Source: Actinomycetota bacterium (GTDB lineage Bacteria; Actinomycetota; Coriobacteriia; Anaerosomatales; JAUXNU01). Taken from it: DNA of 41,402 bases. Below are positions 16,609 through 24,929 of this stretch, piece by piece. The translations under genes and the position numbers were made by a program. Each line of letters opens with the position of its first letter. Within the stretch, counting starts at the first letter, position 1. Location: assembly GCA_030682655.1 (NCBI GenBank), contig JAUXNU010000003.1, positions 1 through 41,402 on the forward strand, given 5' to 3'. A model generated the notes under the pieces. It was not told the DNA's origin, did not search any database, and saw nothing but the letters and a program-made list of their open reading frames with translations.

Positions 16609-17283
16609 ATGGCGCATCCCGCACACTACCGTGAAGCACACCCGACTGTCTTTGTTATCACGCACTGGCTCAACCTCATCGCCATAGTGTCGCTCGCCTT
16701 CTCGGGCTTCTACATCCACTACCCGTTCTTCCCAGGGTTCATGGGCGTAGCCCGCGGCATGCACTTCTTCTTCATGTACGTGCTCGTCATCAACCTGACG
16801 TTCCGCATCCTCGCAGCCTTCTTCGAGAAGGATGCAGTCATGCTGGGAACGCGCGAGGTTGACACGGACATCAAGAACTGGCTGCCGCAAGAGGCGAACC
16901 GCCACCAGCTCGGTGCATGGCTCAAGTACTACCTGTTCATGAAGAAGGACCACCCGCTCGGAGCCAAGTACGGCGTTCTCCAGAAGATCGCGTACCTGGC
17001 CACTGTGCCGCTGACCTTCTTCATGTTCTACACCGGCCTGTGCATCTATGCACCGACGATGGACTCACAGGTATTCTCGTCGGCATGGATCGGCGGCCCG
17101 ATGAACATGCGCATCCTGCACTACTTCCTGATGTGGGTGTTCCTTATCTTCACCGCGATCCACGCCTATCTGGCCAACGTCGAGGGCTTTGCGCCTTCCT
17201 CGCTCATCTTCGCGCGCAAGGAAAGCGAGGGCCTGCACTTCGACCCGAAGACCGGCAAGGTCACAGGCGGTTCCTCGCACTAG
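16609..17283 (+). CDS. hydrogenase cytochrome b subunit
   Basis: A 224-residue integral membrane b-type cytochrome of the HyaC/HydC family, which passes electrons from the periplasmic hydrogenase to quinone. Four or more hydrophobic helices are visible (for example around residues 14-37, 47-71, 126-146 and 165-190), with conserved histidines in THWLNL, ARGMHFFF, LHYFLMW and AIHAYLA as heme ligands. The ATG follows the read-through TAG of the large subunit with no gap, and GGTGAGG serves as ribosome-binding site. This supports co-translation with the full-length large subunit. A stable hairpin follows at 17314-17341. Confidence 0.93.
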   Translation: MAHPAHYREAHPTVFVITHWLNLIAIVSLAFSGFYIHYPFFPGFMGVARGMHFFFMYVLVINLTFRILAAFFEKDAVMLGTREVDTDIKNWLPQEANRHQLGAWLKYYLFMKKDHPLGAKYGVLQKIAYLATVPLTFFMFYTGLCIYAPTMDSQVFSSAWIGGPMNMRILHYFLMWVFLIFTAIHAYLANVEGFAPSSLIFARKESEGLHFDPKTGKVTGGSSH

Positions 17284-17313
17284 GGGTGCCTCTGGTCAAC
17301 CATGTTTGGGCGT

Positions 17314-17341
17314 GCAGGGCCCCGGGAAACCGGGGCCCTGC
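17314..17341 (+). terminator. stable hairpin after the hydrogenase structural genes
   Basis: A perfect 12-bp stem (GCAGGGCCCCGG / CCGGGGCCCTGC) closed by a GAAA loop lies 30 bp past the cytochrome b stop. No T-tract follows, so it may act as a weak terminator or as an mRNA 3' stabiliser separating the structural genes from the radical SAM gene. Confidence 0.55.
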
Positions 17342-17450
17342 CACTATCGGCATGGCTATGCTTGGCAGGAGTTGAGCCGAAGACGTTGAATGGACATACG
17401 GGGTCACCTGGGCCTGTGGCGTCGGAAACGGCGCGAACCGCGTTGGGGGT

Positions 17451-17466
17451 GCGACCGCAAGGTCGC
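17451..17466 (+). other. GCAA-tetraloop hairpin in the leader of the radical SAM gene
   Basis: GCGACC-GCAA-GGTCGC forms a perfect 6-bp stem with a GNRA loop in the 273-bp stretch between cytochrome b and the radical SAM gene, which otherwise holds the hairpin at 17314-17341 and no gene. It may be part of a structured 5' leader; no known riboswitch class was recognised. Confidence 0.35.
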
Positions 17467-17556
17467 GCGCAGGGATCACGGTTCACGGTGCAGCGCATTC
17501 TGGGGCCTCGCGGATAGCCGGCAGCTAGCCAGATACGGCGCAACGAAAGGGACGAC

Positions 17557-18879
17557 ATGCTCTCCGAGCGCGCGATTACCGCTGCCCTGCGTGTCCTGAA
17601 CAAGAACTACCTTGCACAGACTCCGACGGACCTCGATTCGCTCCCCGCACCCGTGCCCGGCAGGGGCTATGTCCTCTATGCGCACGTACCGTTCTGCGAG
17701 CGACTATGCCTGTACTGCTCCTTCAACCGGTTCTTGTTTCAGGAAGACCGGGCGCGAGGGTACTTCAAGCATCTGCGCGACGAGATGCGCATGACCGCCC
17801 ACATGGGCTACGACTTCCCGTCGCTCTACATCGGTGGCGGCACCCCGACAATCCTTCTCGATGAGCTATGCGAAACAATCGATCTGGCCACAAGCCTGTT
17901 CTCCATTCGCGAAGTCTCATGCGAGACCAGTCCCAACCACCTGGGTCCAGAATTGGTCGAACGCCTGTCTGAGCGGGTACAGCGCCTGTCAGTCGGCGTC
18001 CAGAGCTTCGACGACGGCCTGCTACGCACCATGGACCGCTATGAGAAGTACGGAAGCGGTGAGGATCTCTTCGAGCTGATCGCATCAGTCGCGGGCAAGT
18101 TCCAGTCGCTCAACGTGGACATGATCTTCAACTTCCCGAGCCAGACCGAGCAGATGTTGGCGCGCGACATCATGATGCTCAAGGCCACGGGAGCGAACCA
18201 GACGACGTTCTACCCGCTCATGGCGTCACCGAAGACCCGACTTGAGCTGCAACGTGCGGTGGGGTCCATCGATTTCAAGCGCGAAGCCTACTACCACCAG
18301 CTCATCGCGCACACGCTCTCCGACCAGTTCGTCCCGACGTCGGCGTGGACGTACTCGCGCGATGTCGGCTCAATGATCGACGAGTACATCGTGGACTATG
18401 AAGAGTACGTCGGGCTCGGCTCCGGTGCGCTCTCCTTCCTTGACGGCCGCATCTACGGGAACACCTTCTCGCTGCGTCAGTACGGCGAGGCGATCTCCTC
18501 GGGACGCATGTCCGTTGCGAACCAGGGTAAGCCCTACGGCCGAATGGCCCGGATGCGCTATCGCTTCGTCACCGACCTCTTCGGGCTCAGGCTCGACAAG
18601 GTACGGTTCGAGCACGATTTCGGCGTTCCGGTCGAGCGCGGACTCTGGGCGGAGCTCGGATTTATGCACGCCGCCGGAGGCATCGCCCGTCACGACGATG
18701 TCGAGATCACGCTCACCGAGAAGGGCCGCTACCTGCTGATGGTCATGATGCGCGAGACACTCGCGAGTTCGAACGACCATCGCGACCAGGCACGCGAGTC
18801 ATTGCCACTCGACGAGCGCATGCTCCTGCTCGAGGGCGAATCATGCGTGGCCCCGGCCACACGGCTCGCGGCAGGGTAG
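17557..18879 (+). CDS. HemN/HemW-family radical SAM protein
   Basis: A 440-residue radical SAM enzyme. The cluster motif is HVPFCERLCLYCSF (Cys47, Cys51, Cys54). Then come the GGGTPT SAM-binding motif, ETSPNHL, SVGVQSF and a C-terminal HemN-like domain, characteristic of the coproporphyrinogen III oxidase/HemW family. The fourth cysteine of true HemN (CxxxCxxCxC) is replaced by Phe, so oxygen-independent coproporphyrinogen oxidase activity is doubtful and a heme chaperone (HemW) or other role is possible. AAAGGGA precedes ATG 17557. It lies between the cytochrome b gene and the hydrogenase protease gene. A role in heme supply to the cytochrome is an attractive inference only. Confidence 0.82.
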   Translation: MLSERAITAALRVLNKNYLAQTPTDLDSLPAPVPGRGYVLYAHVPFCERLCLYCSFNRFLFQEDRARGYFKHLRDEMRMTAHMGYDFPSLYIGGGTPTILLDELCETIDLATSLFSIREVSCETSPNHLGPELVERLSERVQRLSVGVQSFDDGLLRTMDRYEKYGSGEDLFELIASVAGKFQSLNVDMIFNFPSQTEQMLARDIMMLKATGANQTTFYPLMASPKTRLELQRAVGSIDFKREAYYHQLIAHTLSDQFVPTSAWTYSRDVGSMIDEYIVDYEEYVGLGSGALSFLDGRIYGNTFSLRQYGEAISSGRMSVANQGKPYGRMARMRYRFVTDLFGLRLDKVRFEHDFGVPVERGLWAELGFMHAAGGIARHDDVEITLTEKGRYLLMVMMRETLASSNDHRDQARESLPLDERMLLLEGESCVAPATRLAAG

Positions 18880-18973
18880 TATCGGCACCACAGGCTGGAC
18901 CTAAGCGGCCCTGTGTCGCGTCTGTATTCGCTACACTCATGCAATCCCTGTGCTCCAAGGAGGGCTCCTGCAC

Positions 18974-19531
18974 ATGACAGACAGCGCCGAACGCATCCTC
19001 GTGATGGGCATCGGAAACCCGCTCATGGGCGATGAGGGTGTCGCGATTCGCGTCGTCGAACTGCTCATGTCCGGATATGAGTTTCCCGACAACGTCGAGG
19101 TCGTTGACGCCGGAACCATGGGCTACACGATCCTGAACCTTCTGCGCGACCGCGATTTCGTCCTTGTGGTCGACGCCATTGATGGCACCGGCTACGAGCC
19201 CGGCACCGTCGTTACGCTCTCGCCCGAGGACCTCGCTCCCAACCAGCTCATGCACTCGCTGCATGACACACGGTTTGTCAACGTTCTCGAGGCCGCGGAA
19301 CTCACCGGAATCCAGGTGCGGGCGCTTTGCATCGGAATCCAGATAGAGAAGATCGAACCCTGGGTCACCGAGCTCAACGATTCGCTGGAAGACGCACTAC
19401 CTACCGCCGTCGATGCGGTGTTGACCGTCCTTGGCGAACACGGGGTGACGGGTCTGCCAAGGACTGACGGCACTGCGGACAGCCGCATCCTCGAGTCGAT
19501 TCGCACGCGCGGTCCCGCACGGGCCGACTAG
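18974..19531 (+). CDS. hydrogenase maturation protease (HyaD/HybD family)
   Basis: A 185-residue endopeptidase that removes the C-terminal extension of the hydrogenase large subunit after nickel insertion. The signature MGIGNPLMGDEGVAIRV carries the metal-sensing Glu21; Asp67 or Asp70 in VVDAID and His97 in SLHDT complete the expected ligand set. Its presence agrees with the read-through model, which gives the large subunit a cleavable 20-residue tail after His527; the 520-residue truncated form would have nothing to cleave. ATG 18974 has AAGGAGG; an earlier Met at 18950 lies upstream of that site. Its stop shares CTAG with the convergent transketolase stop. Confidence 0.93.
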   Translation: MTDSAERILVMGIGNPLMGDEGVAIRVVELLMSGYEFPDNVEVVDAGTMGYTILNLLRDRDFVLVVDAIDGTGYEPGTVVTLSPEDLAPNQLMHSLHDTRFVNVLEAAELTGIQVRALCIGIQIEKIEPWVTELNDSLEDALPTAVDAVLTVLGEHGVTGLPRTDGTADSRILESIRTRGPARAD

Positions 19532-21444
19532 ACTTCGCCGAGGAGCCCCTCGACGGCTGCAACGATACCTGCTGCATCGAGCCCCGCCAGCGCGAACAGA
19601 TCGCCGGCCGCCCCACTGGTCATGTACGAGTCGATGCCGATGCGCTTGAGCCGCACCGGCGCTCCCTCGCTTGCGATCCGATCCGCGACGGACGCGCCCA
19701 GGCCGCTGCGGACGGAATGGTCCTCGACGGTGACAACCAGCCGCGACGACGTCGCCCGAACCATAGCGGTGTGGTCGAGATCTAGCGGCGAGGATACGAT
19801 CCCCACCGCCACCGAGCGGCCTGATGCCGTCAGCTGGTCGGCGGCGGCCACCGTCGCGCCGGCCGGTGTCCCCATCGTCAGCAATACGACGTCGGAACCC
19901 TCGCGAACCCAGTCGATGCGCCCGTATTGGAACTCGTACTCGTCGCCAAACGCCGGGTTTCCGGCGCTATCCAGGATGCACGGTAGCTTGCTGCGGCCCA
20001 TGGCCACGCACACGTTGCCCTCGAGAGCGGCGGCCGCTCGAACCGCGCGATCCGTCTGATTGGGATCGGCAGGCACAATGACCTTCCAGCCGAAGAAGTC
20101 CCGGAACGCGCCGACGTAGTCCAGGCACTGATGTGTCTTGCCGTCCTCCCCCACGTCAATCCCGCAGTGAGTCAGCACGAGCTTCAGCCCGGCCCCGTTG
20201 ATGTCGTTCAGCCGCTGTTGGTTGTAGGCCTCATCGCAACCGAAGACACCGAAGTCCGCCCAGAAAGCAAGGACGCCGCAGGTCGAGAGCGCGCCGCCGA
20301 TGGTCGCGGCGTTGTGCTCCCCCACCCCGCACTGCACGAACCCTTCCGGGTGACGCCTCGCGAACCCATCCGTCTTGACCGAGACGGCCAGATCGCAGTC
20401 GAGTACGGCAACGGGGACTCCCGGGTTGGCGTCGGCAAGATCGACGAGCGCGGTGCCCCAGGCGGACCGGTTGTCGGTAGGAGCATCGGCGCCGTAGGTC
20501 CTCGGCGTTCCGAGGACAACCGCGACTGGCGGCGTACGGTAGTCGAGTTCTGTGACCGCCCCGTGCTCGCGCCGCCTCGCTCGGGCCGCATCAAGCGCAG
20601 GAGGGAGTCCAAGTTCGACCATTGCGGCCTCATACTCCGCGGGCGCAAGTCCGCGTCCGTGGAACTCCGGGTCGCCCTCCATGAAGGACACGCCCTTGCC
20701 GATGACCGTGTGCGCGATTATGGCTACCGGGGCGCTCGTGTCCGATACTGCATCGCGCAGCGCTCCGTGAACCGCTTCGACGTCGTGTCCGTCGATCTCG
20801 AGCACCCGCCATCCATCGGCAGCGAAGTCCGCCGCAACCGGGACATGCAACACATCGTCAGTGCGACCCGATATCTGGATGCCGTTCAGATCCACCAGCA
20901 CGGTGATGTCGCTCAGACCGCGCGCCACAGCGAGCCTGCGCGCCTCCGCGACCTGGCCTTTCTGTTGTTCTCCGTCGCTCATTGCGACGAACGTGTGCCA
21001 CGCAAGCCCGGTCATCCTGGCGCCCAGAGCCATCCCGACACCGGCTGAAAGACCCTGCCCGAGATTGCCCGTACTCCACTCCACCCCGGGGACGGAACGC
21101 TCTACATGCCCCTCGAAGAGACTCCCCTGCTGACGAAAGTGCGCTTCCACCTCCTCGGCAGGGAAGAATCCGGCGGCGGCCAGTGCGGCGTAGACACCGG
21201 GAGACGTGTGCCCGTGGCTCACTACGATCCGGTCGCGTCCGGGCCAACGCGGCTCATCCGGACGCAGCCGTGCGCACGAGAACAGCACGGTATACAGTTC
21301 CAAGGAGGACATCGAGCCTCCCGGATGACCTGATGCGGCTACACTCGTCGCCGTAAGCACCGTGCCCCGCGATGCGCGCGCGCGATGGCGAAGATACTTG
21401 GCCATTTCGGGCGTGAGTCTCTGTGAGAACCCCGAGTGAAACAT
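19528..21444 (-). CDS. transketolase family protein
   Basis: A 638-residue thiamine-diphosphate enzyme with fused N- and C-terminal halves. The N-terminal part has SGHPGGSMSS and the TPP/magnesium motif (SDGEQQKGQ with the downstream LVDLNGIQ Asn). The C-terminal part carries the pyrimidine-binding domain (CGVGEHNAATIGGAL) and the transketolase C domain. Transketolases shuttle two-carbon units in the pentose phosphate pathway. The motif has SDG rather than the usual GDG, and the sequence differs from canonical TktA, so a specialised donor or acceptor cannot be excluded. The ATG at 21444 has GGGGGTG; the frame extends to 21531 without support. Divergent from the inositol monophosphatase family gene. 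Confidence 0.85.
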   Translation of the reverse strand: MFHSGFSQRLTPEMAKYLRHRARASRGTVLTATSVAASGHPGGSMSSLELYTVLFSCARLRPDEPRWPGRDRIVVSHGHTSPGVYAALAAAGFFPAEEVEAHFRQQGSLFEGHVERSVPGVEWSTGNLGQGLSAGVGMALGARMTGLAWHTFVAMSDGEQQKGQVAEARRLAVARGLSDITVLVDLNGIQISGRTDDVLHVPVAADFAADGWRVLEIDGHDVEAVHGALRDAVSDTSAPVAIIAHTVIGKGVSFMEGDPEFHGRGLAPAEYEAAMVELGLPPALDAARARRREHGAVTELDYRTPPVAVVLGTPRTYGADAPTDNRSAWGTALVDLADANPGVPVAVLDCDLAVSVKTDGFARRHPEGFVQCGVGEHNAATIGGALSTCGVLAFWADFGVFGCDEAYNQQRLNDINGAGLKLVLTHCGIDVGEDGKTHQCLDYVGAFRDFFGWKVIVPADPNQTDRAVRAAAALEGNVCVAMGRSKLPCILDSAGNPAFGDEYEFQYGRIDWVREGSDVVLLTMGTPAGATVAAADQLTASGRSVAVGIVSSPLDLDHTAMVRATSSRLVVTVEDHSVRSGLGASVADRIASEGAPVRLKRIGIDSYMTSGAAGDLFALAGLDAAGIVAAVEGLLGEV

Positions 21445-21554
21445 CGAACACCCCCGAGATCGGGACGCGGGTGCATGGAGAATCCGCCCGCACACGAACG
21501 GTTTCGCTAGACTGGTTCGAGCATAGCGCACGTGTCACCTAGAAGGGACGTTCA

Positions 21555-22367
21555 ATGCAAGACGAGCTGCGCGCAGCGCGGGAAGCGGCGCGATCAGGCG
21601 CAGAAGCGATCATCGCGCGACGCGGGAACGTGGGACTCGTCCGATTGAAGAGCACCCTGACCGACGTCGTCACCGACGCTGACATCGCCGCCGGTGTAGC
21701 TGTCGCGCTATCGCTTCTGGCTCACGACCCCGGCGCGCGATTCGTGATCGAAGAGAGCGAGGTCTACGAACTCGCAGGCGTTGTCGAGGGCTCCTTGTCC
21801 GAGGGCGACACGTGGGTCGTCGACCCTCTCGACGGAACCACTTCGTTCGTGCACGGCTACCCGACGTACTCGGTATCGGTCGCCTTGCTCAGGGAAGGTC
21901 GCCCGGTCGTGGGCGCGACGTACAACGTGCCGACGGGGGAACTGGTGTCTGGCGCCGTCGGACATGGAGCCTGGCGCGATGAAGAGCGTGTCAAGTGCAC
22001 CGGCGTCTCTGGTCTCGCCGAAGCACTGCTGATCACCGGATTCCCCTACGATCGCGGAGCGCTGCTCGACCGCCAACTTGACTGTCTTGGCAGCTTCCTC
22101 CGCTCGCCCGTCCACGGCATCCGACGTGACGGCTCCGCCGCGGTCGACTGCTGCCATGTCGCCTGCGGTCGAGCCGACGGCTTCTGGGAGTTCGGGCTCA
22201 AGCCATGGGACATGGCTGCCGGCGTGGTCATCCTTGGCGAAGCGGGGGCGCGCGTCACGGGGATAGGCGGCGAGGAATGGACGCCCGCATCGACAGGCAT
22301 CATCGCAGCCAACCTCGCGCTGCATGAGCTCATGTGCGCAGTGATCCTGCCCGAGGACCGCAGCTAG
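21555..22367 (+). CDS. inositol monophosphatase family protein
   Basis: A 270-residue magnesium-dependent phosphatase of the IMPase/FBPase-like superfamily. The metal-site motifs are present in order: Glu in IEESE, DPLDGTTSFVHGYP (the DP-LDGT metal ligands), and WDMAAG near the C-terminus. These enzymes hydrolyse inositol phosphate, fructose bisphosphate, histidinol phosphate or PAP; the substrate cannot be read here. AGAAGGGA precedes the ATG. It diverges from transketolase across about 110 bp. A sugar-phosphate substrate would suit that neighbour, but this is inference. Confidence 0.9.
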   Translation: MQDELRAAREAARSGAEAIIARRGNVGLVRLKSTLTDVVTDADIAAGVAVALSLLAHDPGARFVIEESEVYELAGVVEGSLSEGDTWVVDPLDGTTSFVHGYPTYSVSVALLREGRPVVGATYNVPTGELVSGAVGHGAWRDEERVKCTGVSGLAEALLITGFPYDRGALLDRQLDCLGSFLRSPVHGIRRDGSAAVDCCHVACGRADGFWEFGLKPWDMAAGVVILGEAGARVTGIGGEEWTPASTGIIAANLALHELMCAVILPEDRS

Positions 22368-22387
22368 TCCGGCACGTCGCGAGCCGT

Positions 22388-23884
22388 CTAGTAGTAGCGC
22401 TTCTCCTCGACGTCATCCTCGGCCAGGTGGATATCCCAATCGCCAAGGAGCTTGCTCACGGCCCTTTCGCCGCTTTCGATGCAGTTCGGGAGACCGACGC
22501 CGCGATAGGAACCGCCGGCTAGCGCCAACCCGGCTATCTCGCCGCTTCGATGCTCTATCGTGGCGATCCGGTCGAGGTGCCCCATCGTGTACTGCGGCAT
22601 GCCGAGGTTCCAGCGGAAGACTCTGGAGAACAGAGGCTCTCCCTTGATGCCAAGGATACTGCGGAGCTCCGACAGCACGATCTCCACAAGCTGCTCGTCC
22701 GAGTTCTCCATGACCGCCTGGTTGTGCGGCCCGCCCACGAAACCACGGAACATCACGCGGCCGGCAGGCGCGCGTCCGGGCCACTTGGTCGAGGAGAAGG
22801 TAGCCGCCATGAGCGAGCGCTTCTCGGCGAGCGGGCACAGAACACCGAACGCGTTCATGTCGATGCCCACGCCTGCCTCGTCAAACGCGATGGAGACGGT
22901 GGCCGAGGAGCTGCAGGGAATCTCCGCCAGAGCGTCAGCGATCTCCGTGTCGATAGACCGGACGAGCGGCTCCGCCGCCCAGCTCTCGGTCGCGATGATC
23001 ACACCATCGGCTTCGATCGACGTGTCGTCGGACAGGTGCAACACGTAGCCTGCATCGCTGCGCTTGATGTCGCGCACCGAAACGCCTGTGCGGATGTGAT
23101 CGCGTCCTGCAGCATCAGCCATCGTGTCGGTGAGTTCCTGCATGCCGCCCTCAAACGACGTGAAGAATGTCCTTGGCTTGGCTCCGGGCTTGGTCGGGTA
23201 CTTCTTGCGCATCTCGTCGACCTTCTTGCGCATATCGAGGAAGCCCCTAAGCAGGCTGCCATGCTTCTGCTCCATCTCGAGCAGGTTCGGGAAGGTCGCA
23301 GCCAATGACATCTTGGCCGGGTCCGACGCGTGAACGCCCCCCACGAGTGGCTCGGCGAGTCGGTCGAGGCACTCGCGTCCCATGCGCCTCACCACGAAGC
23401 TCTCCAGCGTCTCATCGTTCAGCTCGCCTTCCACCACCCGCTTCTTGGGAACGAGGAGATCCATTCCCATGCGAATCTTGCCCGGCCATGAAAATAGGCC
23501 TGTGGTGGCAAACGGCATGAACTTGGTCGGCGCGAACATCATCACGCCGTCCGGCATCTCGTGAAGCTTGCCGCGGGACAGGATAAGCGTCTTCTTGCGG
23601 GAATCGTCCGTCGGAAGCTTGTCATCTTCGATTGATGTCAGCTTGGCGATCCGGTGAACCGCCGGCTTGCTCGTCAGGAAGCAGTCCGGGCCGCCGTCCA
23701 CCACGAACTGCGCATCGGGGTTCCCGGGGTCCGTGACCATCTCGGTCGCGATCTTGCCGCCGAGACGCTCGTCCTTCTCAAGGAGCGTGAACGACACATC
23801 ATTGCCCGCCTCGGCCGCACGCCGAACCTTGTACGCAGCTCCGAGACCGGCCACGCCTCCGCCGATGATGACGATTCGCTTCAT
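22388..23884 (-). CDS. hemY: protoporphyrinogen/coproporphyrinogen oxidase (HemY/CgoX family)
   Basis: A 498-residue FAD-dependent oxidase that aromatises the porphyrinogen ring. The dinucleotide-binding motif IIGGGVAGLGAAY starts at residue 5, followed by an LLEKDERLGGKI FAD segment. A GGPDCFLTSKP-type block and a C-terminal ALAGGSYRGVGLPNCIESG FAD-binding motif complete the HemG/HemY (PPOX) family pattern. In Gram-positive bacteria the equivalent enzyme usually makes coproporphyrin III (CgoX). It is the last gene of the hemE-hemH-hemY unit. Its start is 37 bp past the hemH stop, with AGAGGA upstream. Whether it works on proto- or coproporphyrinogen cannot be settled from sequence; no hemQ/chdC is in the window. 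Confidence 0.93.
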   Translation of the reverse strand: MKRIVIIGGGVAGLGAAYKVRRAAEAGNDVSFTLLEKDERLGGKIATEMVTDPGNPDAQFVVDGGPDCFLTSKPAVHRIAKLTSIEDDKLPTDDSRKKTLILSRGKLHEMPDGVMMFAPTKFMPFATTGLFSWPGKIRMGMDLLVPKKRVVEGELNDETLESFVVRRMGRECLDRLAEPLVGGVHASDPAKMSLAATFPNLLEMEQKHGSLLRGFLDMRKKVDEMRKKYPTKPGAKPRTFFTSFEGGMQELTDTMADAAGRDHIRTGVSVRDIKRSDAGYVLHLSDDTSIEADGVIIATESWAAEPLVRSIDTEIADALAEIPCSSSATVSIAFDEAGVGIDMNAFGVLCPLAEKRSLMAATFSSTKWPGRAPAGRVMFRGFVGGPHNQAVMENSDEQLVEIVLSELRSILGIKGEPLFSRVFRWNLGMPQYTMGHLDRIATIEHRSGEIAGLALAGGSYRGVGLPNCIESGERAVSKLLGDWDIHLAEDDVEEKRYY

Positions 23885-23920
23885 GTTCCCGTATGTCCTC
23901 TCTCGTCCGACTGTCCGGCG

Positions 23921-24925
23921 CTAGTCGCGCGTCTGAAGCGCTTGGACCGCAAGTCCCGCAAGAGCCGCGATGAGCAGCTCGTCGTCGTTGGGCACGCAAG
24001 CGCGCACGAACCGCAGGCCGAGATCGGCAGCGCGGTTCGATGCGACGATGTCCAGGTCGTACATCGTCTCCATGTGGTCGGTCGCAAAGCCGATCGGGCA
24101 GATGACGACAGTGTCATAGCCTGCGGCGGCAGCTGCATCCATCACCACATCGATGTCCGGCTCCAGCCAGTCGCCGGGCCGGGCACCTTTCGATTGATAG
24201 GCAAGCACCCATGGCGCGCGGCCAGACAGCGAGCCGAACGTGGCCACTCCTAACTCCGCGCTATCGATCTCCTCGGCCCCTCCGAGCTCGGCGGCCTGCG
24301 CAACCGCTGCTGCGACCTCGTGCAAACCGGCAACGTAGGGGTCGTCCTCTACGAGGTCCGCGACCGGCAAGCTGTGCGCCGTCATCACCAACAGGGGCTT
24401 CTCCCCGGGGGCAGCTTCGAGAGCGTGACGACACGCATGGCCAAGGAACTCCCGGTACCCGGGTGCTGTGTGCAGCGCCGGAGACTCGCGGACATCATTT
24501 ATCTCCAGGCCCGAAAGCGCCTCGCGAGCTGCGGCGCGATACGCGCCGCACGAGACTTTCGACTCGAATGGAGACAGGGACACCATCACGATGCGGTTTG
24601 CGCCTATCTCGATAAGCTCGTGAACCGCGTCCGATATCAGTGGATCCCAATACCGCATGCCAAGGCGCACGGGGACGGGGTGCCCTTGAGACGCGAGCTC
24701 GCGCTCGAGCAAACCCGATATCCGCAGCGCGATCTCGGTCAGAGGCGACTTGCCCCCGATCGCTTCGTACTTCGCCCTGGCGCGCTCAACGAGCTCGGGA
24801 CTCGGCTCCCGACCCATGAGGCGGGCCATGAACGGTCCCACCGCCTCCAGGGAATCCGGGCCGCCGAATGCGGTCAACAGGATTCCCGGCCTATCGGGCG
24901 CGCAATTTGGCCTCGTATCCGTCAC
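23921..24925 (-). CDS. hemH: ferrochelatase (coproporphyrin/protoporphyrin)
   Basis: A 334-residue class II chelatase inserting ferrous iron into the porphyrin. It has the N-terminal LLTAFGGPDS motif, the metal-ligand His184 in MTAHSLP and Glu286 in ATDHMETMYDLD. The AYQSKG...WLEPDI segment is typical of the family. No C-terminal iron-sulfur cysteines are visible. Start choice: a GTG at 24925, 5 bp after the hemE stop, gives the usual length. An ATG at 24970 would overlap hemE by 41 bp, and neither has a strong ribosome-binding site. The order hemE-hemH-hemY on one strand implies co-transcription. Actinobacterial enzymes usually metallate coproporphyrin III (CpfC). Confidence 0.92.
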   Translation of the reverse strand: MTDTRPNCAPDRPGILLTAFGGPDSLEAVGPFMARLMGREPSPELVERARAKYEAIGGKSPLTEIALRISGLLERELASQGHPVPVRLGMRYWDPLISDAVHELIEIGANRIVMVSLSPFESKVSCGAYRAAAREALSGLEINDVRESPALHTAPGYREFLGHACRHALEAAPGEKPLLVMTAHSLPVADLVEDDPYVAGLHEVAAAVAQAAELGGAEEIDSAELGVATFGSLSGRAPWVLAYQSKGARPGDWLEPDIDVVMDAAAAAGYDTVVICPIGFATDHMETMYDLDIVASNRAADLGLRFVRACVPNDDELLIAALAGLAVQALQTRD

Positions 24926-24929
24926 AGCG

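Noticed and set aside
20131-21048. 305-residue plus-strand frame opposite transketolase
   Set aside because: Shadow frame of a well-supported gene, with no motif or start signal.
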